Shown one piece after another: positions 35,761 through 48,500 of a stretch of 64,000 bases of DNA. Below the pieces are notes generated by a model. The model did no database searches, had not been told where the DNA came from, and worked only from the letters and a program-made list of their open reading frames with translations. Position 1 is the stretch's first letter; every line of letters begins with the position of its first letter. Source of the stretch: Sapria himalayana (Eukaryota; Streptophyta; Magnoliopsida; Malpighiales; Rafflesiaceae); NCBI GenBank assembly GCA_029783825.1, contig JAREIK010001333.1, forward strand, positions 851,090 to 915,089, read 5' to 3'. A program made the position numbers and the translations under genes.

Positions 35761-36863
35761 TGGTTGTTGCGAAGTAAAAGTAAAGTCGACCATAAAAATA
35801 TTATGAGCTAGTGTAGCCGCGACTCCAAGAAATTTTCATATCTAAAATGAATATGTTACATGATAAAATGATTGTATCAATAATGTGATAGAGTCATAGC
35901 ATATAAAGATTATTGTAATTATTTGCGCAGTGTGTTGGCCAAGAATTAATGGCAAAACTATCTTATAAGATCATGAAGGTCAAACAAAGATATAACACAA
36001 AGAATATTATAACTTTACATGACTTTTTCCTCCCCTCCCACAGAAAAAATCTATCAAATCTTATATTGTACACAAAAATCAACCAATTTCAAAGTTATTC
36101 ATCATAATCTATTAAAAATACAATTTCATGAAATGATTATCTATAAAGCCCTTTTTATGCAAATATATTATCTATAATGATCAAAATGATTAGTATTATT
36201 TGGTATTCGACATACCAAATAATATTCTACCAAATACACAAAACAACAAGAATTATGCAAAACCAAATGAGAAAATATAATAAAACAAAATTCTAATATC
36301 AAATAAGAAAAACATAGAAAAATATCATAAACAACTATAATTCTTGAAATAGATGATGGAGAATCCATTAACATCGTGAAACTTGACACAAGAAAATCTA
36401 GTATTTACGGAAGAAGTACTAGAGCACGAGGTATAAAAATATATCGAGTGTGAGGCTCTAAAAATTAGCTGGTTAACTAGTGATAGAAAATCACCAACTT
36501 GGCACTTAGAGTAACTTGTGACAAAGAGAAACATTACATACTGTCTTTAAATAGATGATGGAGAACCATTAACATTTCATTAAATTAGAAGTAGCTTAGA
36601 TGCATCTATATGAATGATAGTAATGTAATAAGAAATTGAAGCTTTACACAAAAATAAAATATGAAAGCTAATATCATTACTACATGAAAAAAAAACTACT
36701 GGTAATAAATTGGTCTACAAAGTCAAGCAGGATAACAATTATCAAATTGAACAATATCATACAAAATTGATGATAAAGGGATATGTTTAGAAAAAAAGTA
36801 TTAAGGTATTGATATAAGGGCACTGATTCGTTCATCATTATCATTGGGTACACTAGACTCAAT
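35761..36863. other. AT-rich DNA upstream of the copia relic
   Basis: No gene. It may include earlier, unrecognisable parts of the decayed retrotransposon. A short duplication of GATGATGGAGAA-CATTAACAT words is seen at about 36352 and 36554. Confidence 0.5.
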
Positions 36864-37735
36864 TTAGACTATTATATGTACTATAAAAGGTTTGAGGATA
36901 CAAATGATTGTATCATTCAATTATTAAACATGGATGACATATTAGTAGTAGGAATCAAAAAATATTAAATTCAAGAATTGAAGGCACATTTAGTTAGGGA
37001 GTTTGATATGGAGGACTTAAGACTAACAAATAAGATTTAAAGGAGGTAGGTTTATCGAGATAAAAATAACAAAAAGATTTGATTCTCTCAAGATAATTAT
37101 CTTAACAAAGATCTTGCGATGCTTCAATATGCAAGATAATAAGTCAATTTATACCTATTTTCTTATTAATTTTAAATTATCCTTAAGTACGTGTCCTAGC
37201 ATAGAAAAATAGAGGAGTGAGATGTCTCAAGTATCATATGCATCAATATTAGAAAGTTTGATATTTGCTATGATTTGTACAAAATCAAACATTGCACAAA
37301 CTATGAGAGTGGTTAGTTAATTGATAGAAAATAATGGTACAGAGCATTAGTTTACTGAAAATAGGGTTCTCAAATAAATCAGATGAACCTCAAATTCTAT
37401 ATTAAGTTATAGAGGTTCAAACCTTATTGTTATATGTTATGTTGATGTTAACTATACTAAAGATATTGATAATAGCAAATCAACCATGATCTATATTTTC
37501 ACTCTTATTAGAGGAGCTATAAGTTGGGTTTTAAAACTATAATCCGGAGTGTCTACTTCTATCACATAGGTAGAGTATGCTATAGCTACACAAGCCAATA
37601 AAGTAGCAATCTACTTTCTGATACTACTGGAAGAGCTTGGACATAAATATAATAAAATTTTTATATTTTATGATAGTCAGAGTACTCTACACTTAGTAAA
37701 TAAACAAATATTTTACTCAAAGACAAAACATATAT
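36864..37735 (+). pseudogene. Ty1/copia reverse transcriptase and RNase H relic
   Basis: The translation shows the copia RT block YYKRFED-NDCIIQLLNMDDILVVG, where NMDD stands for the catalytic YVDD, then KAHLVREFDMEDLRLTNK, then VSYASILESLIFAMICTKSNIAQTMRVVS, and the RNase H part STMIYIFTLIRGAISW, VEYAIATQANKVAIYFL, LEELG, YDSQSTLHL and KTKHI. Several stops and frame changes interrupt it, so it is inactive. A purine-rich AAGTGAGAGAA followed by TGTAACATC at about 38437 resembles a polypurine tract and 3' LTR start. A matching 5' LTR was not identified. Confidence 0.85.
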
Positions 37736-38436
37736 GTAGTATATAATTTTGTTTTATTTACTTTGTATAACCAAATATTTTCCTATTTTATTATTTTAAT
37801 TGTAAGTGCAAGAGATAAAATATTGATAAAGACTGTGAATGTAGCAATGGATAATAACGGGGATCCCACTACCCGGTCAGTGGGCCAAAAAATTTGTTAA
37901 GTAGAATCTGGTCCATTCGAGTTATCCAACCCACTCCGATATTGAAAACCTAAAAATTTTTAATATATATATGTTTTTAGTATTGTTCAGTGGGCGGTGT
38001 GCATGAAATTTTTATGATTGTTGGGATACTTTTCTTGTGTGTTTCTTTTTTTTCTGTTCTTCTAATTATGAAATATTTTTGGTTATTAATCTATAAGTGC
38101 TTTTTTAGTGGATGTAGCTAATCGTGTTGAATGACTAGTGAACCACGTTATTTCTATGTGTTTTTGTTATGGTTTCATTTTTTTTATTATATTGCTGATT
38201 CATTGTTGATCATCATATTTGTATAATATCAATGTATAATATCATTTTGTATGAAAAAAAATAAATGAAAAAAGTGGGGATATGTAAAAAGTTCACACTA
38301 ATAAGAATGTATTAAATTTTATGACCAAACTAATCAAACTTGATAAGTTTGTATGGTGTAGACCCATTATGGCTTAGCAAGAACATAAGCAAGGATAGAG
38401 TTGGCAAGTGAGAAAGGCAAAATTTAAGTGAGAGAA

Positions 38437-38680
38437 TGTAACATCAAAGTGTACATTTAAAGTGGATAGATAAAATTCCATTTGATCACGTCAAAAATCT
38501 ATTCGAGATTTCTAATTTTTTTTTTCTATTTAAGGAGAGTTTCTCCATTTGTAATTTATCTTAATTTAAAAACTCATTTAGCTTGTAATTTATTTATTAT
38601 AATATTTATTTTATTATTTTGAGGTTAAATTCTTAGTTTCAAATTATTGATATAGATTCTATCTTTATAACAGTATATGG
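38437..38680 (+). mobile_element. Possible 3' LTR of the copia relic
   Basis: It begins TGTAACATC right after a polypurine-like AAGTGAGAGAA and contains a TATA-like CTATTTAAGG with a CTCCATTTG stretch behind it, the order expected in a copia LTR. The right boundary is uncertain and no second LTR copy was found. Confidence 0.4.
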
Positions 38681-39464
38681 CAATATATGCACACCGTATA
38701 GCATTGTTGTGGTAGATATTTTATGCAATATTTTTAGAGTATTTACTACTTGTACTACAAAAAAAAAGTTCATGATTTAATTATTTATGTATTTCTCAAA
38801 TACTATTCAATTAATAAGTTGTAATCTAATAGATTAAGAAAGGATTACTCTAATTCAATAAGAGGGTGGATATACAAATGTGATGAGTGAGATTAGGAGA
38901 ACAAGCTTTATATGCATCCATTATGGGTAGAAGTAACTCTCTCAGTAATGTTGTTTGGAATTGTATCCTAAGCTGCAACATACTTTATTACAAATGAGAA
39001 ATTATTCTTTTTACTATTGGCATATTCAATAGTTATCACAAAGTATACTAGAGTTGGTAATTAATTCCAAGCCAACCAAGAAAAAAAGTCTAGGCCGATT
39101 ACACCATTTTACCTTGTTGGTCAAGTGGTGTGGTAACAATAACATCAATGTTACTTCCATATTTTCATGTGTTTTATATTATAATTTTTCTCATAATCTT
39201 TTACTCATGAGTTTCTTAGCAAAGCAATACATTTTCATATTAAAATTTCCACTTGTTTTAAACATGAAAAAAGTAGACACATATAAATGTAATAAAAAAT
39301 TTAATAACTTAATCAAATAATTAAATAAACATAATCAAAAAAAAAAAATTGCTAACTTCATCAAATTTTCCACTCGAATACACTTGGATCAAGTTAACTT
39401 TTTTATCCCACCTTTCCACCATAAGTAGCTCGCAATGGTTTATGAGATATTTCATGATTGAATG
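38681..39464. other. AT-rich DNA between two copia relics
   Basis: No recognisable gene. An 88-codon frame at 39054-39320 has no similarity that I can name. Confidence 0.45.
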
Positions 39465-39610
39465 TCCTTCCTAGAATGAGATGATTGAATGGAAGAACAA
39501 GCATATCGTTGAAGTGTCTAGGAGAATTCTCTCACACGGAATTTTCCTAAGCATTGTGTTGTTTTGATCATAAATTATTTGATCAATTAGATATCTTTAT
39601 CAGTCATTTC
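39465..39610 (+). pseudogene. Ty1/copia integrase fragment
   Basis: The frame NEMIEWKNKHIVEVSRRILS corresponds to the copia integrase motif around NG-VERKNR-I-E-AR. It lies downstream of the RT/RNase H relic, whereas integrase precedes RT in a copia element, so it belongs to a different copy or a rearranged one. Confidence 0.65.
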
Positions 39611-42600
39611 TTATTGTATTCTCTTTCAAATCCAACTCAAGTTGGTTTATAGAATTATAGTTGGAAAAAAATCTCTTTCTAGAAAAGTTAGACATTTATT
39701 GCTAGATAAAGTATTATGGCATAGTTTATGGCCACACCATTTGCCACGTATGATCTATTGTAGTTCATAAAATTGCTTGAGGAGATTGGGCTTTTATGCA
39801 TGTAATTGATTGCTCTGTTTTGTGATTGTCAATTAGTATCATACCATCGATCTTTCACAAGTGAAGAAAACATCATGAGAAAGGATAGTATTTTATTTGG
39901 GAAATGATTTTTTTGAGGGTTCTATCATAATAGCTTACATGCCTATTAGATACCAACTAGCATATATCTTCATGAAAACCTTGAAAATTTTTTAGATTAT
40001 GCATTTTTTTTTTTCAAAGCTTAATGTCAAAGATTTTAGGCATTAACTTAAAGTAGGTTTTGAGTTATATTGTTTTTATTTTTCTTGTTACACAATGAAT
40101 GCTTGTAGTTTATGAAGAAATGCCCACATCTAGTTTTTCTTTCTCCCATGTGTGTGTGTGTGTGTGTCTGTGTGTGTGTATCATTTTTATGAAGAACCAT
40201 TATGCATTCTTAATTTTAAAACTTTATTAATTTTATGAAATATTTATAAGTATTTTTATGCATTTTACCTAATTATTTCATGATTAATATTTGCATAAAT
40301 ATATTCACCAAAATGTTATCGACATTTTTGAATATATTTGTGTTAACTCCGTTTGCATTCATGCTCTTATGATTTAATACTACAAGTATATCCATGCTTC
40401 ACTAGGATCAAATATCTTTCAATGAGAGTTTGTAATCTCAATCCCAAGAAAAAAAATCTAAAACTAAAGAGATTTTTCATTAGGAACTATATATGAAGAA
40501 ACTCTTCAAGTTGAGTGATCCTAAATTAATCATATATAATAAAACTAATAATATCAATACGAAGTACAAGAATAATTACTATGATATATGAAATTATATG
40601 GTAAAATAAAATAAAATTAAAATAAAATAAAAGTCATAACTATAAAAATTTATTAAATCAAGTTCAAAAATATTACTTCAACCCATATAAAGTTTTTCCA
40701 CAATTTATACCAAAAATCTGATAGTCACCATATCAGATGCATTTAAAAAATCACTAATACGTTGGATCTCATAAAACTCTCTTTGTTGGACTCGTTCCCC
40801 CCTCTACTTTCTTTTTGTGTATCTTGCCCTCTTATTCTACTTGAAAACACATCTTTATAGATTAGCTTAGCTTGCAAGTTGAGTAAGCGATAGCTCACGC
40901 AAACGCTATTTCAAAATTAAATGTGCTTAGTCACTATCACTATCGAGACAATTGATCAATGTGAAAGTTTGTTGTATGCATCTATCTTGAGGTTGGTAAG
41001 AGGGGATTGTGGAATGGGTGAAAAAAAATATTCATCATATCTATTTTATGTAAAAACATGTAATGGTGAAAATTTTAAAATGTTATCATAAATCATTAAT
41101 AAAATATAAACTCATATATAAATGACTAAATTATGATCACTAGTAATCATCTCAAAATGACTAAAGATAAAAATATAAATATAAAATAAAATCTCTAGCA
41201 CTCCCATGGCAAATAGTACATACATATCATGAACACTAAGATTGGAGTACAAGAAACAAAATTATGATCCCCTTAATATCTTCTTGAAAACATAGGCTAA
41301 CTAGTATGGGTATCTTTTATATGTGTCACACAATTACACTTAATCCATTCAGATCTTTAATATGAAAAAAAGTGAAAATCGATCTTGATTTGCTTTATCT
41401 ACTCATAAATGACCAGATCAGAAGCAATGAGTCAATCTTAATGATGTCGCACTAAAGAATCACATGATACGAAACTAAAAAAATCAATTTCACCAGATCA
41501 TTATCAAATTCAAAGGAGCTCATGAGTAGTAGCGGTCATGACTCTATACTCTTTTTATGCATTAGAATGAAACAAAAAAGTGTCAATCTCTTGTTTTTAT
41601 AGGAAACAAGGGTTTTACTTATAAAACTACAAAAACTCGTAGGAGAAAATGAATCCCTAAATTGTGGGAGTTGTTGCTCGACTAGAATCAAAATAATTAA
41701 TCACATGAGTATGTCTATGAAAATCTAGGATAATCTAAGATAATCTAGAAAGTATATAATTATACTAATAACGTTTAATATATTTGGTTTAATGAGTGTC
41801 ATATAGTTAAGTTTTCTTATAATTATCATATCTAATATAATCAATAAAAAAACTTATATTAATGGAAAGATCAACTTCTTAATCAATCAGAGTCTCAGCA
41901 AGAATATTCCTTGAATATTTCTAGTGGGATAAAATCATTTTCGATGGTTATATGCAATTGCAACCTCAATCTCAAGAAAGTATTTGACTCCCCATGTCCT
42001 TCATCTGAAACTTTGAATTTAACAACTTATTGAGGTGAAAAATCTCTTTATCAAAACTAACAAAGAAGACACATAACTGATTAGGCAGAGACTAGAGAGT
42101 ATCATGGTGGTATCAATCATATATTTATTCTTCTTCTCTACAATTATATTCAAAGATACAACTTAGCCATAGCAGAGTCTATTCTTCTTATCTATATATA
42201 TTCTAATATATTATTATAACTTAGCAGATAGTCTCTATTTATATTTCCAAGTGATGTGACTAATTTGACTCACATCTCTAATATTATGATAATTAGATCT
42301 CTGCTATGGCTCTTCAACCCCTAGAAGATAAATTTCACAAAGAAATTCAAAATTTGAAAAATCAAAATTAGAATTAGACAGACAATGATCGTGATCCATG
42401 GCTTAAAGTAGGAAGCATTAGCAAATAGCAATATTATAATTTTTTAGCATTTTTTTTTTATTTTTTTTTCATATTTATTGATCACTATAAACGTAAGTTT
42501 GATATATTACAATTTACAAAGTATAAAATTTAAAAAAAAAATAATTTTTATTTAATCTATTTTTTCATTTTTCATTTTCTTAACTATACAAGTATAAATC

Positions 42601-42700
42601 GTACAATATATGCATATAATACATATATGTAAGAATTAAAGTTTCAATATTTACATCTAGAAGTATATTTTGAAGTTTATTATTACGATCTTCTCTAGAG
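39611..42700. other. AT-rich intergenic DNA, no gene seen
   Basis: Random short frames only. A TG-rich run lies at about 40148-40180. Some of 39611-39830 may be degraded copia sequence. Confidence 0.55.
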
Positions 42701-42873
42701 CACATGCAGGAATATATTGTTTAAACAATTTAGCAACTAATATTAGCTGGATTTTTCCGCATGGGAGAACAACAATGCTGGAGATTTGATGGGACGAAGA
42801 TCAAATTCGACAGCGATAGGATAGGGCCCGAGGCTCTCTGCCCACAGCAGCCAAACCTCCCCCGTCCCTCTTT

Positions 42874-42879
42874 TATAAA
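42874..42879 (+). promoter_or_regulatory. TATA box of the small-protein gene
   Basis: TATAAA sits in a sudden GC-richer island, about 230 bp before the ATG at 43109. A CT/C-rich stretch just upstream and a leader-like sequence after it fit a plant core promoter. Confidence 0.5.
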
Positions 42880-43108
42880 CAGACGATGCAGCTCGAGAAT
42901 ACCAACGCCTCTGCACCTCACCTCCAAAAACAGAACAAACGCTTCTGTCAAGACCGCGACAGGTGGTTAGCTGTGCAGGGCCTGCAATTCTCTTCCGCTG
43001 AGCCTGAGCTTCTCTTCCCCACCCCGTTAACTTTTTTATACTTGTCTTCGTTTTCAAGTTCGACTTTCCAGGTCTCAGATTGCTAGCCCCTGCGATCTGT
43101 TTTGCATC

Positions 43109-43381
43109 ATGATTGCGACATGGGAACGAGTGAGTAAAGCGAGGTTGAAGAAGCAATGCATGAAGATGGTTTGGAGAGCCAGATCAGAGTTCAAGAAAAT
43201 CTTCAAGATTTTGTGCGGCCGTCAGCAGGAGGTACTGTTTCAGTATGATCTTTCCAGCTATGCTCTCAATTTTGACGATGGCGAAACAAATCGAATGCTC
43301 ATGTGCGTGGAAGATGGGGATGATGAGAATTCTACCGTTTGGGTGTATATTGTGTGGCTGCCATCTTCTCGCCTACGTTAA
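43109..43381 (+). CDS. Small plant-specific protein with FxYDxxSYALNFDDG motif, function unknown
   Basis: A 90-residue single-exon frame. The N-terminal half is basic (WERVSKARLKKQCMKMVWRA, then RSEFKKIFK), the middle carries LFQYDLSSYALNFDDG, and the C-terminal half is acidic (CVEDGDDE) before a hydrophobic tail (VWVYIVWLP). Many plant genomes encode short uncharacterised proteins with the same layout, a basic W-rich start followed by F-YDP-SYALNFDDG, and I place it there from memory of that pattern. There is no signal peptide or clear membrane span. The start is the first ATG after a TATA-bearing GC-rich island (42730-43108), which supports a real transcription unit. It could be a solitary gene or the last exon of a longer one. 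Confidence 0.72.
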   Translation: MIATWERVSKARLKKQCMKMVWRARSEFKKIFKILCGRQQEVLFQYDLSSYALNFDDGETNRMLMCVEDGDDENSTVWVYIVWLPSSRLR

Positions 43382-44112
43382 CTATTCTCCATTTTTCTTC
43401 CTCCTCTTGCTCTTTCAGTTTAGCTTTGGGATGCTGCCCATCTGCTATTATAACTATATTATTGGGGAGAAGCTTATCTTAGCTTTTAGCATAAACAATT
43501 GCCCACCACGCATAGTCAACAACAGTGTACTTGGAAGTGGTGAAAACTAAGTGGTTTTCATATTATTATTATTTATTTTATTTTTATAAGACATTAAAAA
43601 TCGAGCTCATCAGAAAAAAAAATTAATTAATTTCTATAAAAGAGTAAAAAACAAATTGAAATTAAAATATCAAATTATTCTAAAAACATTGCTCCATTTT
43701 AATTTCAAAATTAAAACAATGTATTTAAATTCTTTTATTAATCTCGCCGATTAATTTATTTCACAGACAATCAATAGATATAAAATTAAATAAACGTAAT
43801 CGAATATTTTATTATTTTACTAACTTATAAATAAGCATTATTAATTAAACAGATATTATATTTAATTTTATTTCATAGTTACCTTAAGCACTTCAAATTA
43901 AATATTTTAAATTTTCGAAATTAATTAATTGCCTAATAAATTTATTTGTTATATATATGTTAGATATGTTGGTCATATAAGTAACAAAAATAAATGAGGA
44001 GGGAGGGAAGGAAAATCATCAAAGAGAAAGCATGCTAGATGATGAGTCCACTAGGCCACACCAATGATAAACAACTCCGACCAGCCTAAATGGGCGGCCT
44101 TGAACTTGAGTT
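43382..44112. other. Intergenic DNA between the small-protein gene and the 3' end of GID8
   Basis: It holds the 3' untranslated regions of two convergent genes and AT-rich spacer. A 3' end for GID8 below 44113 is expected but no clear signal was fixed. Confidence 0.5.
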
Positions 44113-44660
44113 TCAAGCAGGAGGATCCTGCAGCTGGGCAGTAGTTAGATCTTTTACTTGAGGATAAACGACCTTTTCACCGAGCTGGTTCTGAGCCCAT
44201 AACAGCATTTTTAGCAGGCTAGGTAGCCTTGGGTCTGTTGGGCGCACACAGACACGGCAAAGCAAGCTCGCATCACCAAACATGGGGGGGGGGGGGGGGG
44301 GGGGGGGAGAAACTCGAGTAAAAAAAGCAGCAGCAGGATCACCTTTTTCATGGCTCTGGCTCATAAGGATGGCGGCATTGACCTCGTTCGACGTCTTGAT
44401 GCGCTGGGAAAGATCCATTAGCTCTCCCACAGGGCAGTTGGACGCATCATCGAACGCTAACAGCGTCACTGTTCTCTCCAGCTCTTCCAAAAAGCTTTGA
44501 TTTTCTTCGCACTGCGGCGCAAGCTGCTCCTGTGCAAAATCCAGTGCTTCTTCCACTTTTTCATTTCTTATCAATTCTATTAGCCGCTGCTGTTGCAGAT
44601 GAAATAACAGCTGTGGATTCGAACCCAAAATCTGCAACACACACACACACAGATATATGG

Positions 44661-44692
<32 letters not shown>

Positions 44693-45528
44693 CTTGTTTT
44701 AGATGAATTATTAATAAGTTTTGATGGCAGCAGTATTGTTCTCAAAAATTGGGCTAAAAACCAGACCTGTTGGAGCAAATCGGATCAGTCAGACTAGTCC
44801 AGACGTCAACCAGTCACTGGATTGGTCTGGTTGTGTTGATTTAGAGATACGGCAGGATCCAGAACCATACCTGGACTCAGAGAAGAGAAGGCCGTGCATC
44901 TGGCCCAACCCACCCAGTTTTTTAAAAAAATTATAATTTTATTCATAAAAAAGTCTGTTCTGCCTTGTACACGTGGTGGGTTTTTTTAATAAACCCACGA
45001 AGTGTGCATTGTGGTTAGCTTGCATGTTTTTTCTCATGAGCAGACTCTAGATGACCGGTCTACCTTGTCGGGTTGTCTAGCCATGCTTGCATATACGGCC
45101 CAACCCGGGCTGACCTGGCAAGAATAAGGCAGGCTGGCCGGCCAGGCCAGGCCGGGCCAGCCATTATCTACAAGTGTCATGCCAGTCACAGAACGGCCCA
45201 TTTGATACTTCTGTGTTGATTGGGCCGGTATTCCATCAAACTAAGCTTGTACTGGCACTTGGCAGGACCAGCAATTAGACTAGAGCTACAAAACATGGCG
45301 TACACCACCTAGGAAGCTACTTGGACGCATTTGATTGCACATGAATATTACATTTTTAAACTACATTGTTATTAAATTAATATTATGATAAATTAATTAA
45401 TTATTTTATTTTATATCTTATTTAATTAATTATTAAAATATACAAATATAATTATAATATTCTAAACATTTTTATAATGTTATTTATATGATAATTAAAC
45501 ATAAACAATATGTATATTAAAAAATCAA

Positions 45529-45582
<54 letters not shown>

Positions 45583-48500
45583 CATTATTTATTTTACATT
45601 ATCAAATATATTAAATTAAACATATTATATTTTGTTTATATATTTTTTTATAATATATGAGTGCACATGCATATTATATTTTTAAACTATATTATTATTA
45701 AATTAATAATTTGATAAATTAATTAATTCTAATTATTTTATTTCATATATTATTTAATTAATTATTAAAATATACAATAATATTTATAATATTTCAAACA
45801 TTTTTTATGTTATTTATATAATAAATAAATATAAAAAATACGTAAATTAAAAAATCATTAATATATATCATTATTTATTTTATATTATTAAATACATTAA
45901 ATTAAATAAATTCTATATCATTATATATATTTTTATAAAATATTTGATTGCACATGCATATTACATATTTTAACTATATTATTATTTAATTTAATATTTT
46001 GATAAATTAATTAATCCTAATTATATTATTTCATATATTATTTAATTAATTATTAAAATAAACAAATATAATTATAATATTTCAAACAATTTTTTTATAG
46101 TATTTATATGATAATTAAATATAAATATAAATATATAAAAATATATATATATGTTAAAAAATTATTTAAATATTCATCTATTTATTTTACATTATCGAAT
46201 ATATTAAATTCAAAATTTTAAAAAGCAAAAGCGTAAGACAAAATATTTTTGTATTCGTGAGACAAGACGTAAACCTCGAGGTGAAAATACACAAATTTTT
46301 TGAACATCACAATATATAATTTATTAATATTTAAAAATATATAAAATAAAATAACATAAATAAAAATATTAAAATAATTCATTAGAATTATTAAAAAAAA
46401 AACATATTAGTTCACAACATTCACACAAAAATATAACAAAATCATAAAATAAAAAATAAATTCAACTATACTAATAATTTCAAACCTTAACAAAAAACTA
46501 TAACCCAAGTAATGAAATAAAAACTAGAATATATTATTTTAATTTAAATTCTACTCTCCAAAGACATAATCATCTCCATCCAATATATCAAAAGTAAAAA
46601 AAAATATCTAATATCATGTATCCTCATTTTATGTAAATCTGCATCTTTATCAATTGGTATAAAATTGAACTCCTGTTTGACTTTGCCTCAGCATGTACCT
46701 AGTATAAATTATTAATTAGGTATAAATACTATAAATTTTTTTATTAAATTTAATCAGATTTATAACTTCAATTTTTGTGTACTTGGTATTTAATTAAATT
46801 TTTTTTGGTAGAAATATAAAAAAATCATTTAATCAGATAATCCTTGAGTCTGTTGGAAGTTGAATTATTCAATTCTAATAATATCAAAATTGAATAATTA
46901 TCATCCTGAAGCTAATAAAGATCAAAGATAAGGAGGAGATTTTTATCCGCAATCCACTTATCATCCAAATCAATCTCATCTATCAATATCAGATCAATAT
47001 TTTGTTTCTTTTTTAGACTTCATTCTCTCAATCTAGTATTATATCTTATATATACTAGATCATTCAATCTTTAATATTCAAGCTTATTTTTTTTTTTTTG
47101 AATGTATCTACAAATAATGAAATAAAAAAATTTATGTATTAAAATAAAATAAAGTTATCTAATATTAAAATAGATATATATGTATAAAAATTTATAAAAA
47201 TAAAAAATTATTGATTCAAATGTGCTCCAATCTCTTTCATATCCTGAAGTATTACAAGTTAAGCTAAGGACTCAAATAACGAACTTTTACAATTTTAGTA
47301 TTGAATGCCCAAAATATATCCACCAACTTGTAGAATTTCTTAATGTTCGAGAATCAATTACAAAATGACTCCCAATTTTACCCAATGCTTAGTCAAATGA
47401 GTCTAACTAAATACCAATTTTTAAACATTCTTTATAATCTACCATCCTATCCATGCATTCAAATAATTCATTTTTCACATCAACATTAGAAAACTTATCA
47501 TCATATCATAATTGAGGAATAAGATAGTAATTTGCTTCGTGTAAAGGTCGATGAAGTTGCGAAGTCCATCTTACATTAATTTTTCTCCAAATTGGGTCAT
47601 ATTTTATATCTACACCCCCACAATTAAATACAATCTTCTCCTTAACATAATCCATCAGCTCATAAATATAATTCATGGCTAATCTTTCTTTTAAATTAAT
47701 CTCTCTCAAAACACTAACTATTGGAACAATTATCTTTATGCAAAAAATAATATAAAGTCAAATATTTAAATCAAACAACACCTTACTCGAGCTTTCATAC
47801 CTTCAACCTTTTTAGCTCATTTGTTTGAATATTATTTTTTTGAGGAGAACATTACCATAAGAGCTTATTTTTACTTATAAAGACTTTGAGGAGTAAGAAA
47901 TGAAATAATAAATCGTATAATTACTGGACGAAAAAATTTATGATTTTTTATAAATATCCTCAAGCTAAAAATCAAATATGGTCATATATTAACTTCACTA
48001 TTTGCATGGTTCAAGCAAGTATAATATCATGAATATTTAGAAAAAATTTTCTAACATCCTAAAACATCAAATCAATACAATGTGCAGCACAAAGAGTCCA
48101 CCAAAACCCTCTTTTTTTTTCATAAATCTCACTTTCGCATTCAGATAATTAGAGAAATTATCAATAATGACTTGAACAACATTCTTCTCCTCAATTTCTT
48201 CAATCTCAACATCAAGATATTTTAATATCAATTCTTCATTTATTATTATATTAGAAACATCAATTAATTTCATAAATCAAATATCAGCAAAATTATTTAT
48301 CAAAAAATTTACAAGACACCTACTTTTTCCATCCTATCCATGCATTCAAATAATTCATTTTTCACATCAACATTAGAAAACTTATCATCATATCATAATT
48401 GAGGAATAAGATAGTAATTTGCTTCGTGTAAAGGTCGATGAAGTTGCGAAGTCCATCTTACATTAATTTTTCTCCAAATTGAGTCATATTTTATCTCTAC

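Noticed and set aside
42743..43156. Minus-strand 137-codon frame opposite the small-protein gene
   Set aside because: It overlaps the promoter and leader of the plus-strand gene and shows no recognisable domain.
44282..44500. Plus-strand frame with a poly-Gly start
   Set aside because: It is the antisense of the G24 tract and GID8 exon 3.
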